This document shows, in pieces, positions 16,040 to 24,182 of a stretch of 64,000 nt of DNA. The stretch lies in assembly GCF_016464705.1 (NCBI RefSeq), contig NZ_JAEHOB010000003.1:62001-126000 (forward strand), read 5' to 3'. A program made the position numbers and the translations under genes. The notes under the pieces were generated by a model. The model saw only the letters and a program-made list of their open reading frames with translations. It had not been told where the DNA came from and ran no database searches. This stretch comes from Qaidamihabitans albus (GTDB lineage Bacteria > Actinomycetota > Actinomycetes > Mycobacteriales > Pseudonocardiaceae). Every line of letters starts with the position of its first letter. Positions within the stretch are counted from its first letter, which is position 1.

Positions 16040-17347
16040 ATGAGCGCAGCTCGGATCGTCGTTGTCGGAACCGGGTACGTGGGGCTCACCACGGGTGCCA
16101 GCCTCGCCAGCCTCGGTCACCGCGTCACCTGTGTCGACGTGGACAGGGCGAAGGTCGCCCGGCTCGCGGCCGGCCGGGTGGACATCATGGAGCCGGGGCT
16201 CGCCGAGCTGGTGGCGCGCGGGCTGACCGGCGGCCACCTTTCGTTCGTCGTCGGAGCGCGGGAGGCGGTCCGGGGCGCCGAAGCCGTCTTCCTCTGCGTG
16301 CCGACCCCGATGGGCGCCGGTGGCGAAGCCGACCTGCGGGCGGTGGAGTCCGTCGTCACCGAGGTCGCGGACGTGCTGCCCGCCGGATGTGCCGTGATCA
16401 CCAAGTCGACGGTGCCGGTGGGCACGGCACGGCGGATCCAGAGCCTGCTCGGGCGCCCCGACGTGCCCGTGGTGTCGAATCCCGAGTTCCTCCGCGAGGG
16501 CACCGCGGTCGCCGACTTCCTCGGCCCCGACCGGATCGTCGTGGGCTCCGACGACCCCGACGCCGCGCACCGGGTGGCCGGGCTCTACCGGCAGTTGCGC
16601 GCGCCCAGCGTGATCACCGACGCGGCCAGCGCCGAGCTGGTCAAGTACGCGGCCAACTGCTTCCTCGCGATGAAGCTCTCCTATGTGAACTCGGTGGCCG
16701 AGCTGTGCGAGCGGCTCGGCGCGGACATCGAGGCGGTGACGGAGGGGATGGGCCACGACCGCCGGATCGGCCGGTCGTTCCTCAAACCGGGCCCCGGCTG
16801 GGGTGGCTCGTGCCTGCCGAAGGACACCAGCGCGCTGCTCAGGGTGGCCGAGGCCGCCCGGTTCGACTTCGGCCTGCTCGCCGCGGCGGTGCAGGAGAAC
16901 TTCGCCCAGCGCGACCGCGTCATCGCCAAGATCGCCGGGGCGGTCGGCGGCCGGCTCGCGGGCGCCCGGATCGGGCTGCTCGGCCTCACGTTCAAGGCAG
17001 GCACTAACGACCTGCGCGACTCGCCCGCGCTCTCGGTGGCCTCGATGCTGAGCGCGCACGGGGCCGACATCGCCGCCTACGACCCGGCGGTCGACGGGGA
17101 GCTGCCCGGAATGACCGTGTTCGGCGACGCTTACCGGGCGGCGCGAGGTGCGGACGCCGTGGTGTTGCTCACCGAGTGGCCGGAGTTCCGGCAGCTCGAC
17201 TGGGCGTATCTGGCCGGGCAGATGCGGGGCGACGCGGTGATCGACACCCGTAACCTGCTCGAACCGCGCGTCGTGCTGGATGCCGGGCTGAGCTGGCAGG
17301 GGATCGGCCGGACCCGCGTGCACGTACTCCCTGCTTCCGTTAGTTGA
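16040..17347 (+). CDS. UDP-glucose 6-dehydrogenase
   Basis: 435 aa. It oxidises UDP-glucose to UDP-glucuronate with two NAD. Visible are the NAD-binding GTGYVGLTTG (residues 9-18), the VPTPMG and STVPVGT segments, SNPEFLREG, the central helix LVKYAANCFLAMKLSYVN with the active-site Lys and Asn, and the catalytic Cys258 in GGSCLPKD. GLTFKAGTNDLRDSPAL is the usual C-terminal-domain signature. The ATG is preceded by CGGGGGC; the frame is open far upstream but only over the SDR gene. It likely feeds glucuronate-type sugars to envelope glycans, perhaps the block at 26-38 kb. Confidence 0.9.
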   Translation: MSAARIVVVGTGYVGLTTGASLASLGHRVTCVDVDRAKVARLAAGRVDIMEPGLAELVARGLTGGHLSFVVGAREAVRGAEAVFLCVPTPMGAGGEADLRAVESVVTEVADVLPAGCAVITKSTVPVGTARRIQSLLGRPDVPVVSNPEFLREGTAVADFLGPDRIVVGSDDPDAAHRVAGLYRQLRAPSVITDAASAELVKYAANCFLAMKLSYVNSVAELCERLGADIEAVTEGMGHDRRIGRSFLKPGPGWGGSCLPKDTSALLRVAEAARFDFGLLAAAVQENFAQRDRVIAKIAGAVGGRLAGARIGLLGLTFKAGTNDLRDSPALSVASMLSAHGADIAAYDPAVDGELPGMTVFGDAYRAARGADAVVLLTEWPEFRQLDWAYLAGQMRGDAVIDTRNLLEPRVVLDAGLSWQGIGRTRVHVLPASVS

Positions 17348-17373
17348 GCGAACGAACCGTTCGCCCGTAGGGT
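17348..17373 (+). promoter_or_regulatory. Palindrome and -10-like TAGGGT before the ggt gene
   Basis: GCGAACG (17348-17354) and CGTTCGC (17358-17364) form an inverted repeat around AAC, 3 nt before TAGGGT (17368-17373), which lies 7 nt from the GTG start. The palindrome sits where a TetR-type repressor could act. There is no Shine-Dalgarno sequence, so the mRNA is probably leaderless. The palindrome also follows the UDP-glucose dehydrogenase stop directly and could instead help termination. Confidence 0.35.
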
Positions 17374-17380
17374 CGGTCCC

Positions 17381-19156
17381 GTGTTCACGACTAGACCCGA
17401 GCTCGCCGGTACGCACGGCATGGTCGCGTCAACCCACTGGCTGGCCTCGGCAACCGGCATGGCCGTGCTGGAGGACGGCGGCAACGCCTTCGACGCCGCC
17501 GTCGCGGCCGGTTTCGTCCTCCAGGTCGCCGAGCCGCATCTCAACGGCCCGGGCGGGCAGGTGCCCGCGATCCTCGTCAACGCCGGCGACCCGAAGCCGA
17601 AGGTGCTCTGCGGACAGGGTGTCGCGCCGGCCGCCGCGGCCCCGGGGCACTTCGCGGACCTGGGTCTGGACCTCATTCCCGGCAGCGGGCTGCTCGCCGC
17701 GACCGTGCCGGGCGCGTGGGACGCGTGGCTGCTCCTGCTGCGCGATCACGGCACCAAGACGCTGCGCGAGATCCTCGGCTACGCGATCTCCTACGCCTGG
17801 AAGGGCGTTCCGGTGGTCGGCCGCATCACCGAGACGATCGACACGGTGTCCGATCTGTTCGCCCGGCACTGGCCGACGTCGGCGCAGCTGTGGCTGCCCG
17901 GCGGTGAGGCGCCCGCGCCCGGCTCGCTGCACCGCAACCCGACCCTCGCGCGGACGTGGCAGCGGTTGCTCGGCGAGGCGGAGACGGTGCCGGGCCGCGA
18001 GGCGCAGATCGACGCCGCCCGCCGCGCCTGGTCCCAGGGCTTCGTCGCCGAGGCCGTCGAGGCGTTCAGCAGGCAGGCCTTCCGCGACGACTCCGGGCGC
18101 GACCACGCCGGGCTGCTCACCGGCGCGGACCTGGCCGGCTGGGAGTCCTCGTACGAGGACGCGCTCGTCACCGACTTCGGCGAGTGGAGCCTGGTGAAGT
18201 GCGGGCCGTGGACGCAGGGCCCCGCCCTTGCGCAGCAGTTGCGCCTGCTGGAGGGCTTCCGCGACGAGCTGTCGTACGTGGACGGCAGGCCGACCGCGCG
18301 GACCGTGCACCTGGCCACCGAGTGCACGAAGCTGGCCTTCGCCGACCGGGAGGCCTGGTACGGCGACACTGGTGACGTGCCGCTGGAGTGGCTGCTCTCC
18401 CGCGAGTACGCGGAAAAGCGGCGCGCCCTCGTCGGCGACGAGGCGAGCGGCGAGCTGCGGCCGGGCGGGCGGGACCCGAGACTGCCGAAGATCCTGGCGC
18501 AGACGCGGGGCCGCCGGGCGGGCACCGGCGCGCTCGGCGAACCGACCGTCGGCCCGGAAGGGCAGACCCGCGGCGACACCGTGCACATCGACGTGGTGGA
18601 CGCCGACGGCAACATGGTGTCGGCAACGCCGTCGGGCGGCTGGTTGCAGTCGTCCCCGACGATTCCGGAGCTCGGCTTCTGCCTCGACTCGCGGGCGCAG
18701 ATGTTCTGGCTCGAGGAGGGCCTGCCGAACTCGCTCGCGCCGGGCAAACGGCCGCGGATCACGCTTTCGCCGTCGATGGCGCTGCGCGGGGGCGAGCCGA
18801 CGCTCGCCTTCGGCACGCCGGGCGGCGACCAGCAGGACCAGTGGCAGCTGTGCTTCTGGCTGGCGCACACGCTCGGTGAGCTGAACCTGCAGGAGTCGAT
18901 CGACGCGCCGGCCTGGCACACCACGGCCTTCCCGAGCTCGTTCCACCCGCGCTGGTGGATGCCGCGTGAGCTGGTGGTGGAGTCGCGGATCGGCGAGGCG
19001 GCGATGGCCGAGCTGCGCGAGCGCGGGCACGACGTCGTCGACGCCGGGGCATGGGCGCTCGGCCGCCTCTCCGCGGTCTCCCGCGACCCGGTCACCGGCA
19101 TCCTGCGCGCCGCCGCCAACGCCAGGGGGATGCAGGGCTACGCGACGGGCCGGTAA
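17381..19156 (+). CDS. Gamma-glutamyltransferase-family protein
   Basis: 591 aa, GTG start. It is an Ntn-hydrolase of the gamma-glutamyltransferase family: the N-terminal part has GMVASTHWLASATGMAVLEDGGNAFDAAVAA, and the self-processing nucleophile is the Thr of RGDTVHIDVVDADGNMVSATPSGGW (near residue 399). No signal peptide is evident, so it looks cytoplasmic, unlike classical periplasmic GGT. Family members act on glutathione, gamma-glutamyl peptides or cephalosporin-type amides; the substrate here is not known. It ends just before palindromic repeat copy B. Confidence 0.86.
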   Translation: MFTTRPELAGTHGMVASTHWLASATGMAVLEDGGNAFDAAVAAGFVLQVAEPHLNGPGGQVPAILVNAGDPKPKVLCGQGVAPAAAAPGHFADLGLDLIPGSGLLAATVPGAWDAWLLLLRDHGTKTLREILGYAISYAWKGVPVVGRITETIDTVSDLFARHWPTSAQLWLPGGEAPAPGSLHRNPTLARTWQRLLGEAETVPGREAQIDAARRAWSQGFVAEAVEAFSRQAFRDDSGRDHAGLLTGADLAGWESSYEDALVTDFGEWSLVKCGPWTQGPALAQQLRLLEGFRDELSYVDGRPTARTVHLATECTKLAFADREAWYGDTGDVPLEWLLSREYAEKRRALVGDEASGELRPGGRDPRLPKILAQTRGRRAGTGALGEPTVGPEGQTRGDTVHIDVVDADGNMVSATPSGGWLQSSPTIPELGFCLDSRAQMFWLEEGLPNSLAPGKRPRITLSPSMALRGGEPTLAFGTPGGDQQDQWQLCFWLAHTLGELNLQESIDAPAWHTTAFPSSFHPRWWMPRELVVESRIGEAAMAELRERGHDVVDAGAWALGRLSAVSRDPVTGILRAAANARGMQGYATGR

Positions 19157-19158
19157 CG

Positions 19159-19204
19159 CTCGTGAGTGCACACGCGAGTTAGAACACTGTTACGCACTCA
19201 CGAG
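19159..19204. repeat. Palindromic repeat, copy B (CTCGTGAGTG family)
   Basis: The outer 11 bp (CTCGTGAGTGC and complement) pair perfectly, the centre keeps GAGTTAGAAC, and the inner arms are degenerate. It lies at the convergent junction of the gamma-glutamyltransferase (plus) and SnoaL-like (minus) genes. The stop codon of the latter (19198-19200) is inside the right arm. Confidence 0.75.
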
Positions 19205-19584
19205 GCGGGCGCGGTCGGGTCCTCCGCGATCACCCAGTACTCGGCGAACGCGTCGCCCGCGCGGCGCAGCAGGTCGTGCCCGCGGAACTCGACCGGCTCG
19301 CCCGCATGGCTTCCCCTGGCGAGCCAGCGGGCCGCCACCAGGTCGCCGTCGGCCACCGGGCCGACCTCGACCTCGAACGCCAGCTCGTCGAACATCTCCC
19401 TGCCCTGGCGGATGACCGCGGCGAGCTGGTCCGGGCCGCGCACCAGGGCGGGCCGGCCGGGCCAGTTGCCCACGAAGTCCTCGGTCACCACCCCGCGGGC
19501 GAGGCGTTCGAGCTCACCGAGCTCACCGTTCCACAGTTCGTGCAGCCAGCGGTCGTACACGTCGCTCCTTCCGGTCGCCGTCAC
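19198..19584 (-). CDS. SnoaL-like (NTF2 fold) protein
   Basis: 128 aa. The pattern of an N-terminal helix, alternating strands and aromatic/Asp residues (VYDRWLHELWNG, GPDQLAAVIRQGREMF, DLVAARWLARGSHAG, HDLLRRAGDAFAEYWVI) matches SnoaL-like NTF2-fold proteins, which bind or convert small hydrophobic compounds. The ATG overlaps the VOC-protein stop by 4 bp, so it is the third gene of the sigma/VOC/SnoaL operon. SnoaL domains are known as regulatory partners of ECF sigma factors of the ECF41 type, there as a fusion; here it is a separate protein. The stop codon is inside palindromic repeat B. Confidence 0.78.
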   Translation of the reverse strand: MTATGRSDVYDRWLHELWNGELGELERLARGVVTEDFVGNWPGRPALVRGPDQLAAVIRQGREMFDELAFEVEVGPVADGDLVAARWLARGSHAGEPVEFRGHDLLRRAGDAFAEYWVIAEDPTAPAS

Positions 19585-20474
19585 TGCTGCCAGAGCCAGA
19601 ACTCCACACCCTGGTCGTCAACGCAGTCCGCGGTGCGCCCGTACGGCTCCTGCCGCAGCTCGCGCACCTCGCCGCCTCCCGCGCGCACCCGCGCGGCGGC
19701 CGCCTCCACGTCGTCCACGGCGTACATCATCTTCCAGCCCGCGTACGGCTGCCCGCCCCACAGACCGGAGTCGGGCAGCCCGGTGCCCTCGACGCGCCAC
19801 GCCCTCGGCACGCTGCCCGCGCCGAACTGCCAGCCCAGTACCGCACCGTAGAACGCCTTGGCCCGCTCGTCGTCGGGAACGGTGAACGTGAAGTACCCCG
19901 CCTCGCCATGCCGGGGCGCGGGCATTCCGGCCTGCGCGGGCCGGGCCGCCTGGGCCAGCAGCCAGCGCTGGCCGAACGGGTCGCGGATGCTCCCGGTCAG
20001 ACCGTGCCCGCGGTCCTCCACCGGGCCTAGCCGTTCCGCGTCCAGCGCCACGGCCCGCTCCACGGCGGCGGCCACGTCGGGCACCTCGACCCGCAGCGTC
20101 GCGCCGCCCGAGGGCGCCACCACGTGCCCGATCTCGGGGAACTCCTCGGCCAGCATCAGCACGGAGTCGCCGATCGCGACCTCGGCGTGGCCGATCTTGC
20201 CGTCGTCCATCACGATCGGCTCACCGCGCCGCCGCGCGCCGAACACCTCGACGTAGAAGTCCAGCGCCCGCCGGGCGTCCTGTACCGCCAGGTACGGGGT
20301 GAGCGAGTGCATCTCGGCACCCGCGGGTGCCTCGGTTGTCGTCATTTCGTCTCCCTCGTTCAGGACCGAGGCGCGCAGCGCCTCCCGCAGGTCGGCGGCG
20401 AACACCGGATCCGGGTCGATCGGCTGGTGCGGGCGGCGCAGGGCGTCGAAGGCATCCCTGGACGGGTCAGTCAT
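19581..20474 (-). CDS. Two-domain VOC/glyoxalase-like protein with extra N-terminal head
   Basis: 297 aa. Residues about 55-165 form a VOC domain of the YciA/PhnB-like glyoxalase type (SLTPYLAVQDARRALDFYVEVFGA, DPFGQRWLLAQ). Residues about 185-297 form a second one (AGYFTFTVPDDERAKAFYGAVLGWQF, DDQGVEFWLWQQ). The first 45 residues (DPSRDAFDALRRPHQPIDPDPVFAADLREALRASV) look like the helical head commonly found on proteins encoded directly after ECF sigma genes. The start overlaps the sigma gene by 8 bp, so the two are translationally coupled. It probably binds a small ligand; whether it is an enzyme or a sigma modulator is open. Confidence 0.82.
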   Translation of the reverse strand: MTDPSRDAFDALRRPHQPIDPDPVFAADLREALRASVLNEGDEMTTTEAPAGAEMHSLTPYLAVQDARRALDFYVEVFGARRRGEPIVMDDGKIGHAEVAIGDSVLMLAEEFPEIGHVVAPSGGATLRVEVPDVAAAVERAVALDAERLGPVEDRGHGLTGSIRDPFGQRWLLAQAARPAQAGMPAPRHGEAGYFTFTVPDDERAKAFYGAVLGWQFGAGSVPRAWRVEGTGLPDSGLWGGQPYAGWKMMYAVDDVEAAAARVRAGGGEVRELRQEPYGRTADCVDDQGVEFWLWQQ

Positions 20475-20991
20475 CGTCGCCCTCCTTCCCCTCGTACCGG
20501 CGTCTGAACGCGGCCCTGGCGCGCACGAGCAGCGCCTCGGTCGCGTGCACGGTGCGCTGCAGGTGCTCGGCCACCTCGGGCACGCTGAGCCCGTCCACGT
20601 GGCGCAGCGTCAGCGCGGCGCGGTGATGCGGACCGAGCAGCGCGAGCACCTGTCTGGCCCGCAGCGCTTCGAGCTCGACGTCCCACGGATCGACGACGTC
20701 GGGCTCGCTCCCGTGCACCAGCCGCAGTCCGCGGTCCTCGCGGGCCTGCCTGCGCCAGTGATCGGCGAGCTTGTGCCGCGCGATGCCGATCAGCCACGCG
20801 ATGCTCACCGGCGGCGCGCCCGGCCTGCGGCAGCTGCCGACCGCGCCGAGAAACGTCTCCGAGGTCAGCTCCTCGGCCAGCGTGCGATTTCCGCAACGGG
20901 ACAGCAGGTAGCCGTACACCTCCGGCAGGGCGTCCTCGTACAGGCTGAGCAGCGCGAATGCCGGATCCGGTCGTATCCGTGGCTCCGTCAC
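20467..20991 (-). CDS. ECF-type RNA polymerase sigma factor
   Basis: 174 aa, GTG start with GATGGGAGC upstream. Region 2 runs about residues 15-80 (YEDALPEVYGYLLSRCGNRTLAEELTSETFLGAV) and region 4 about 115-165 (ALLGPHHRAALTLRHVDGLSVPEVAEHLQRTVHATEALLVRARAAF). The long PPVSIAWLIGIARHKLADHWRR segment covers the end of region 2. No anti-sigma factor is adjacent; instead it heads an operon with a two-domain VOC protein and a SnoaL-like protein. It is divergent from the molybdopterin oxidoreductase across 74 nt. Confidence 0.86.
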   Translation of the reverse strand: MTEPRIRPDPAFALLSLYEDALPEVYGYLLSRCGNRTLAEELTSETFLGAVGSCRRPGAPPVSIAWLIGIARHKLADHWRRQAREDRGLRLVHGSEPDVVDPWDVELEALRARQVLALLGPHHRAALTLRHVDGLSVPEVAEHLQRTVHATEALLVRARAAFRRRYEGKEGDDD

Positions 20992-21053
20992 GCTCCCATC
21001 GTCGTCCGGGACGATCGAACTCCGACGCCTTCACCCGGACTTTTCACCCGGCG

Positions 21054-21059
21054 TAGCTT
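21054..21059 (+). promoter_or_regulatory. -10-like hexamer TAGCTT, likely leaderless start
   Basis: TAGCTT is 6 nt before the ATG at 21066 with no ribosome site between. Just upstream, CACCCGG occurs twice (in TTCACCCGG and TTTTCACCCGGC), spaced about one helical turn and a half, which could be an activator or ECF-type element; that part is speculative. Confidence 0.4.
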
Positions 21060-21065
21060 GTCGGC

Positions 21066-23171
21066 ATGGCCACCACGCATCACCACAGCTGCACCCTCTG
21101 CGAGGCCACCTGCGGGATCACGGTGACCGTGGACGGTGATCGGGTCACCGGCATCCGCGGCGACAAGGACGACCCGTTCTCCCGCGGCTACATCTGCCCG
21201 AAGGCCACCGCGCTGGCCGACGTGCACCACGACCCCGACCGGCTGCGCCGCCCGCTGGTCCGCTTCGGCGACGAGTGGATAGAGACCAGCTGGCCCGCCG
21301 CGTTCGAGCTGGTGGCGAGCGGGCTGCGGGAGGTCCGCGACCGGCACGGCAAGCACGCGCTGGCCGTCTACCAGGGCAACCCGAGCGCCCACAACCTCGG
21401 CCTGATCACCTACGGTCAGCCGTTCTTCCGCGCCCTCGGCACGCGCAACCTGTTCTCCGCGACGTCGGTCGACCAGCTACCGCACATGCTGGCCGCGCTG
21501 GAGCTGTTCGGCCACCAGCTGCTGATGCCCGTACCGGACATCGACCGCACCGACCTGTTCCTGTGCCTCGGCGGCAACCCCGCCGTGTCCAACGGCAGCA
21601 TCATGACCGCCCCGAACGTGCGGGCGCGGCTGAAGGACGTCCGCCGGGTCGTGGTGGTCGACCCGCGCCGCACCGAGACGGCGGAGCTCGCCGACGAGCA
21701 CCTGTTCATCCGTCCCGGCACCGACGCGCTGCTGCTGTTCTCGATGGTCAACGTGCTGTTCGCGGAGAACCTGGTGTGCACCGGCAGGCTCATCCCGCAC
21801 CTGGTCGGCACCGGCATCCTCGCCGAGGTCGCGCGCGGCTTCCCGCCGGAGCGCACCGCGCCGGTCACCGGCGTCGACGCCGACCGCGTCCGGGCGCTGG
21901 CCAGGGAGCTCGCGGGCACGTCGCGGGCCGTCGTCTACGGCCGGGTCGGTGTCTGCACGCAGGAGTTCGGCGGCCTGGCCGCGTGGCTCGTGGTGGTGCT
22001 CAACGCGCTCACCGGGCACCTCGACGAGCCGGGCGGCGCGATGTTCACCACCCCGGCCGTCGATGCGATCCCGCTGGCCGCCCTTTCCGGCAACCGTGGC
22101 AGCTTCGGCCGCTACCGCAGCCGCGTGCGGGGACTGCCCGAGTTCGGCGGCGAGCTGCCGGTGGCCGCGCTCGCCGAGGAGATCGAGACGCCCGGTGCGG
22201 GACGGATCCGCGGGCTGATCACGTCGGCGGGCAACCCGGTGCTCTCCAGCCCCAACGGGGCGCGACTCGACGCGGCGCTGGACGAGCTGGACTTCATGGT
22301 CTCGATCGACCCCTACCTCAACGAGACCACCCGGCACGCCGATGTCATCCTGCCGCCGACCACCCACCTCGAGCGTTCGCACTACGAGCTGGCGCTGGCG
22401 AACTACTCGGTGCGCAACGTCGCGAAGTACTCGCCGCCGGTGTTCCGGCGCGGGCCGGACCAGCGGCACGACTGGGAGATCATCCTCGAGCTCGCCACCC
22501 GCGTGCTGGGCGGCGGCGCCCCGGCGCGGCTGCTCGCCGGGCTCGGCCCCGAGGCGCTGCTGGAGCTCGGCCTTCGCGCCGGGCCGCACGGGCTGCGCAA
22601 GCTGCACAGGGGGCTGTCCCTGCGGAGCCTGAAGCGGCAGCCGCACGGAGTCGACCTCGGACCACTGGAGCGCCGCCTCCCGGGACGGCTCGCGACACGG
22701 CGCGGGCAGATCAACCTGGCGCCGCGGGTCTACCTCGACGACGTGCCCAGGCTGCGCGACCTGCTCGACGAGCCGCCCGGCGGTGAGCTGGTGCTGATCG
22801 GCAGGCGGCAGCTGCGCAGCAACAACTCGTGGATGCACAACAGCGAGCGACTGGTGAAGGGCAGGGACCGCTGCACGCTGCTCGTGCACCCGGACGACGC
22901 GCGTGAACGCGGGCTCGCCGACGGCGACCGGGCGGTCCTGTCCTCCGCCACCGGCACGATCGAGGTGCCGGTGGAGATCACCGACGCGATCATGCCAGGC
23001 GTGGTGAGCCTGCCGCACGGCTGGGGACACGGGCGCACGGGCACACTGCTGCGCGTGGCGGCGGAGCATCCGGGTGTCAGCGCGAACGACGTCACCGACG
23101 AGCGGCGCGTCGACGCGCTGACCGGCACCGGCGCCCTCTCCGGCGTGCCCGTCCGGCTCGGCGGCGCGTAG
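21066..23171 (+). CDS. Molybdopterin-dependent oxidoreductase, [4Fe-4S]-containing
   Basis: 701 aa. The N-terminus has the cluster ligands CTLCEATCGI...GYICPKA (C-x2-C-x3-C-xn-C). The molybdopterin domains follow (YGQPFF, CLGGNPAVSNGS, VVVVDPRRTETAELADEHLFIRPGTDALLL), and a dinucleotide-binding C-terminal domain ends with SLPHGWGHG.T. There is no Tat signal, so it is cytoplasmic. It resembles formate-dehydrogenase/assimilatory-nitrate-reductase relatives but has no partner subunit gene nearby. The substrate is unknown. It is the first gene of a possible unit with the membrane protein at 23250. Confidence 0.85.
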   Translation: MATTHHHSCTLCEATCGITVTVDGDRVTGIRGDKDDPFSRGYICPKATALADVHHDPDRLRRPLVRFGDEWIETSWPAAFELVASGLREVRDRHGKHALAVYQGNPSAHNLGLITYGQPFFRALGTRNLFSATSVDQLPHMLAALELFGHQLLMPVPDIDRTDLFLCLGGNPAVSNGSIMTAPNVRARLKDVRRVVVVDPRRTETAELADEHLFIRPGTDALLLFSMVNVLFAENLVCTGRLIPHLVGTGILAEVARGFPPERTAPVTGVDADRVRALARELAGTSRAVVYGRVGVCTQEFGGLAAWLVVVLNALTGHLDEPGGAMFTTPAVDAIPLAALSGNRGSFGRYRSRVRGLPEFGGELPVAALAEEIETPGAGRIRGLITSAGNPVLSSPNGARLDAALDELDFMVSIDPYLNETTRHADVILPPTTHLERSHYELALANYSVRNVAKYSPPVFRRGPDQRHDWEIILELATRVLGGGAPARLLAGLGPEALLELGLRAGPHGLRKLHRGLSLRSLKRQPHGVDLGPLERRLPGRLATRRGQINLAPRVYLDDVPRLRDLLDEPPGGELVLIGRRQLRSNNSWMHNSERLVKGRDRCTLLVHPDDARERGLADGDRAVLSSATGTIEVPVEITDAIMPGVVSLPHGWGHGRTGTLLRVAAEHPGVSANDVTDERRVDALTGTGALSGVPVRLGGA

Positions 23172-23221
23172 CCGGCTCCCTCCCGAGCGGGAGGGAAACC
23201 AACCTCGCGCGGGAGCCGGCG
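23172..23221. terminator. Overlapping alternative hairpins
   Basis: GCCGGCTCCC (23172-23181) pairs perfectly with GGGAGCCGGC (23212-23221), while CCCTCCC (23179-23185) pairs with GGGAGGG (23190-23196). The two stems share bases 23179-23181, so they compete at their border. No T-tract follows. It may attenuate or terminate between the oxidoreductase and the next gene. Confidence 0.35.
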
Positions 23222-23249
23222 AAGGGCCGCGCCCGCGAGCCTGGAGAGC

Positions 23250-24161
23250 ATGACAACGAACGGCACAGTGCACACCGGGCGGCTGCGCAAGATCCGTTTC
23301 CTCGTCGGCTACGCGGCGATCGTCGGCACCCTGCCCTACCTGACGCTCAAGCTGGCCTGGCTCTCCGGAGGCACGCTGGGCCTGCGCGAGCCCGAGTTCG
23401 TCGACACGCCGACCATGTACGCGGCGAACCTGTTCACCGGCGGGATGGTTCTCGTCGCGATCCTGCTGGCGCTGACCTTCACGCACGCGTGGGGCCTGCG
23501 GGTCCCCGCGGGGCCGCTGCTGTTCCCGATCTGGGTCGGCACCGGCTACCTCGCGCCGATCGCCCTCGGCATCCCGGTCATCGGCCTCAGCTTCTTCACC
23601 GACGAGGGCGGCGGTGGTGCGATGCCGCTGGAGGCCTGGGTGACGCCGCTGGTCTACGCCAGCTTCGCCTGGCAGGGCTTCACGCTGCTCACGGCGTTCG
23701 CCCTGTACGCGCGGGTCCGGTGGGCCCGGCTGTTCACGGGTTACGCGGCGCCCGGCCGGCTGGGGCTGCTCGGTGGCACCGGGGCACTGGTCGCCGTGGT
23801 CACCGGCGCCGTGCAACTCGGGCGGGTCGTCGTGCCGGACGGGGACGCCTCGGCCGCGATGCGGTTCATGGACGGCGTGGACGGGGTGCTCGCGTTCGCC
23901 GCCGCGGCCGCGATGCTGGTGATCGCCAGGGGCAACGTCGGCTTCCGGCTGCCGATGGTGCTGGTGTGGGTCGGCTCGGCCGACCTGTTCGCGTGGGGAC
24001 TGTGGAGGCTGTTCAGCTCGCTGGGCAACGGTGAGATCGGCGTGCGCATGATCACCGAGCAGGGGCAGGTGCTCGGTGGGATCCTGCTCGCGCTCGCGCT
24101 GCTCGCTAAGGCACGGGTCGTAACGCAAGAGCCGCTTTCCACCGGACGCGCCGCCGGGTGA
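23250..24161 (+). CDS. Polytopic membrane protein of unknown function
   Basis: 303 aa with about seven to eight predicted membrane helices, short loops and a cytoplasmic basic start (HTGRLRKIRF). Features include a Gly-rich loop (FFTDEGGGGAMPLEAWVTP) and a charged loop between helices (DGDASAAMRFMDGVDG). I recognise no named domain. The gene lies between a molybdopterin oxidoreductase and a NarL-type two-component system on the same strand, with 21 nt to the latter but a separate promoter-like element there. Confidence 0.72.
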   Translation: MTTNGTVHTGRLRKIRFLVGYAAIVGTLPYLTLKLAWLSGGTLGLREPEFVDTPTMYAANLFTGGMVLVAILLALTFTHAWGLRVPAGPLLFPIWVGTGYLAPIALGIPVIGLSFFTDEGGGGAMPLEAWVTPLVYASFAWQGFTLLTAFALYARVRWARLFTGYAAPGRLGLLGGTGALVAVVTGAVQLGRVVVPDGDASAAMRFMDGVDGVLAFAAAAAMLVIARGNVGFRLPMVLVWVGSADLFAWGLWRLFSSLGNGEIGVRMITEQGQVLGGILLALALLAKARVVTQEPLSTGRAAG

Positions 24162-24169
24162 TCCGGGGG

Positions 24170-24175
24170 TAGCTT
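24170..24175 (+). promoter_or_regulatory. -10-like hexamer TAGCTT before the histidine kinase
   Basis: TAGCTT, then 7 nt, then the GTG start at 24183; no Shine-Dalgarno sequence. It suggests that the two-component pair has its own leaderless promoter. Confidence 0.4.
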
Positions 24176-24182
24176 TCAGGGC

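Noticed and set aside
15206-17347. 713-aa reading of UDP-glucose dehydrogenase
   Set aside because: The extension is antisense to the SDR gene; the conserved NAD-binding start begins at the ATG at 16040.
21477-24128. 883-aa open frame on the minus strand, and similar long antisense frames at 5246-7081, 29112-31499 and 58298-59911
   Set aside because: They are opposite well-supported genes (molybdopterin oxidoreductase, cop genes, glycosyltransferase, BCCT), are rich in Arg/His/Gln/Pro, and contain no domain. Long antisense frames are expected at about 70% GC.
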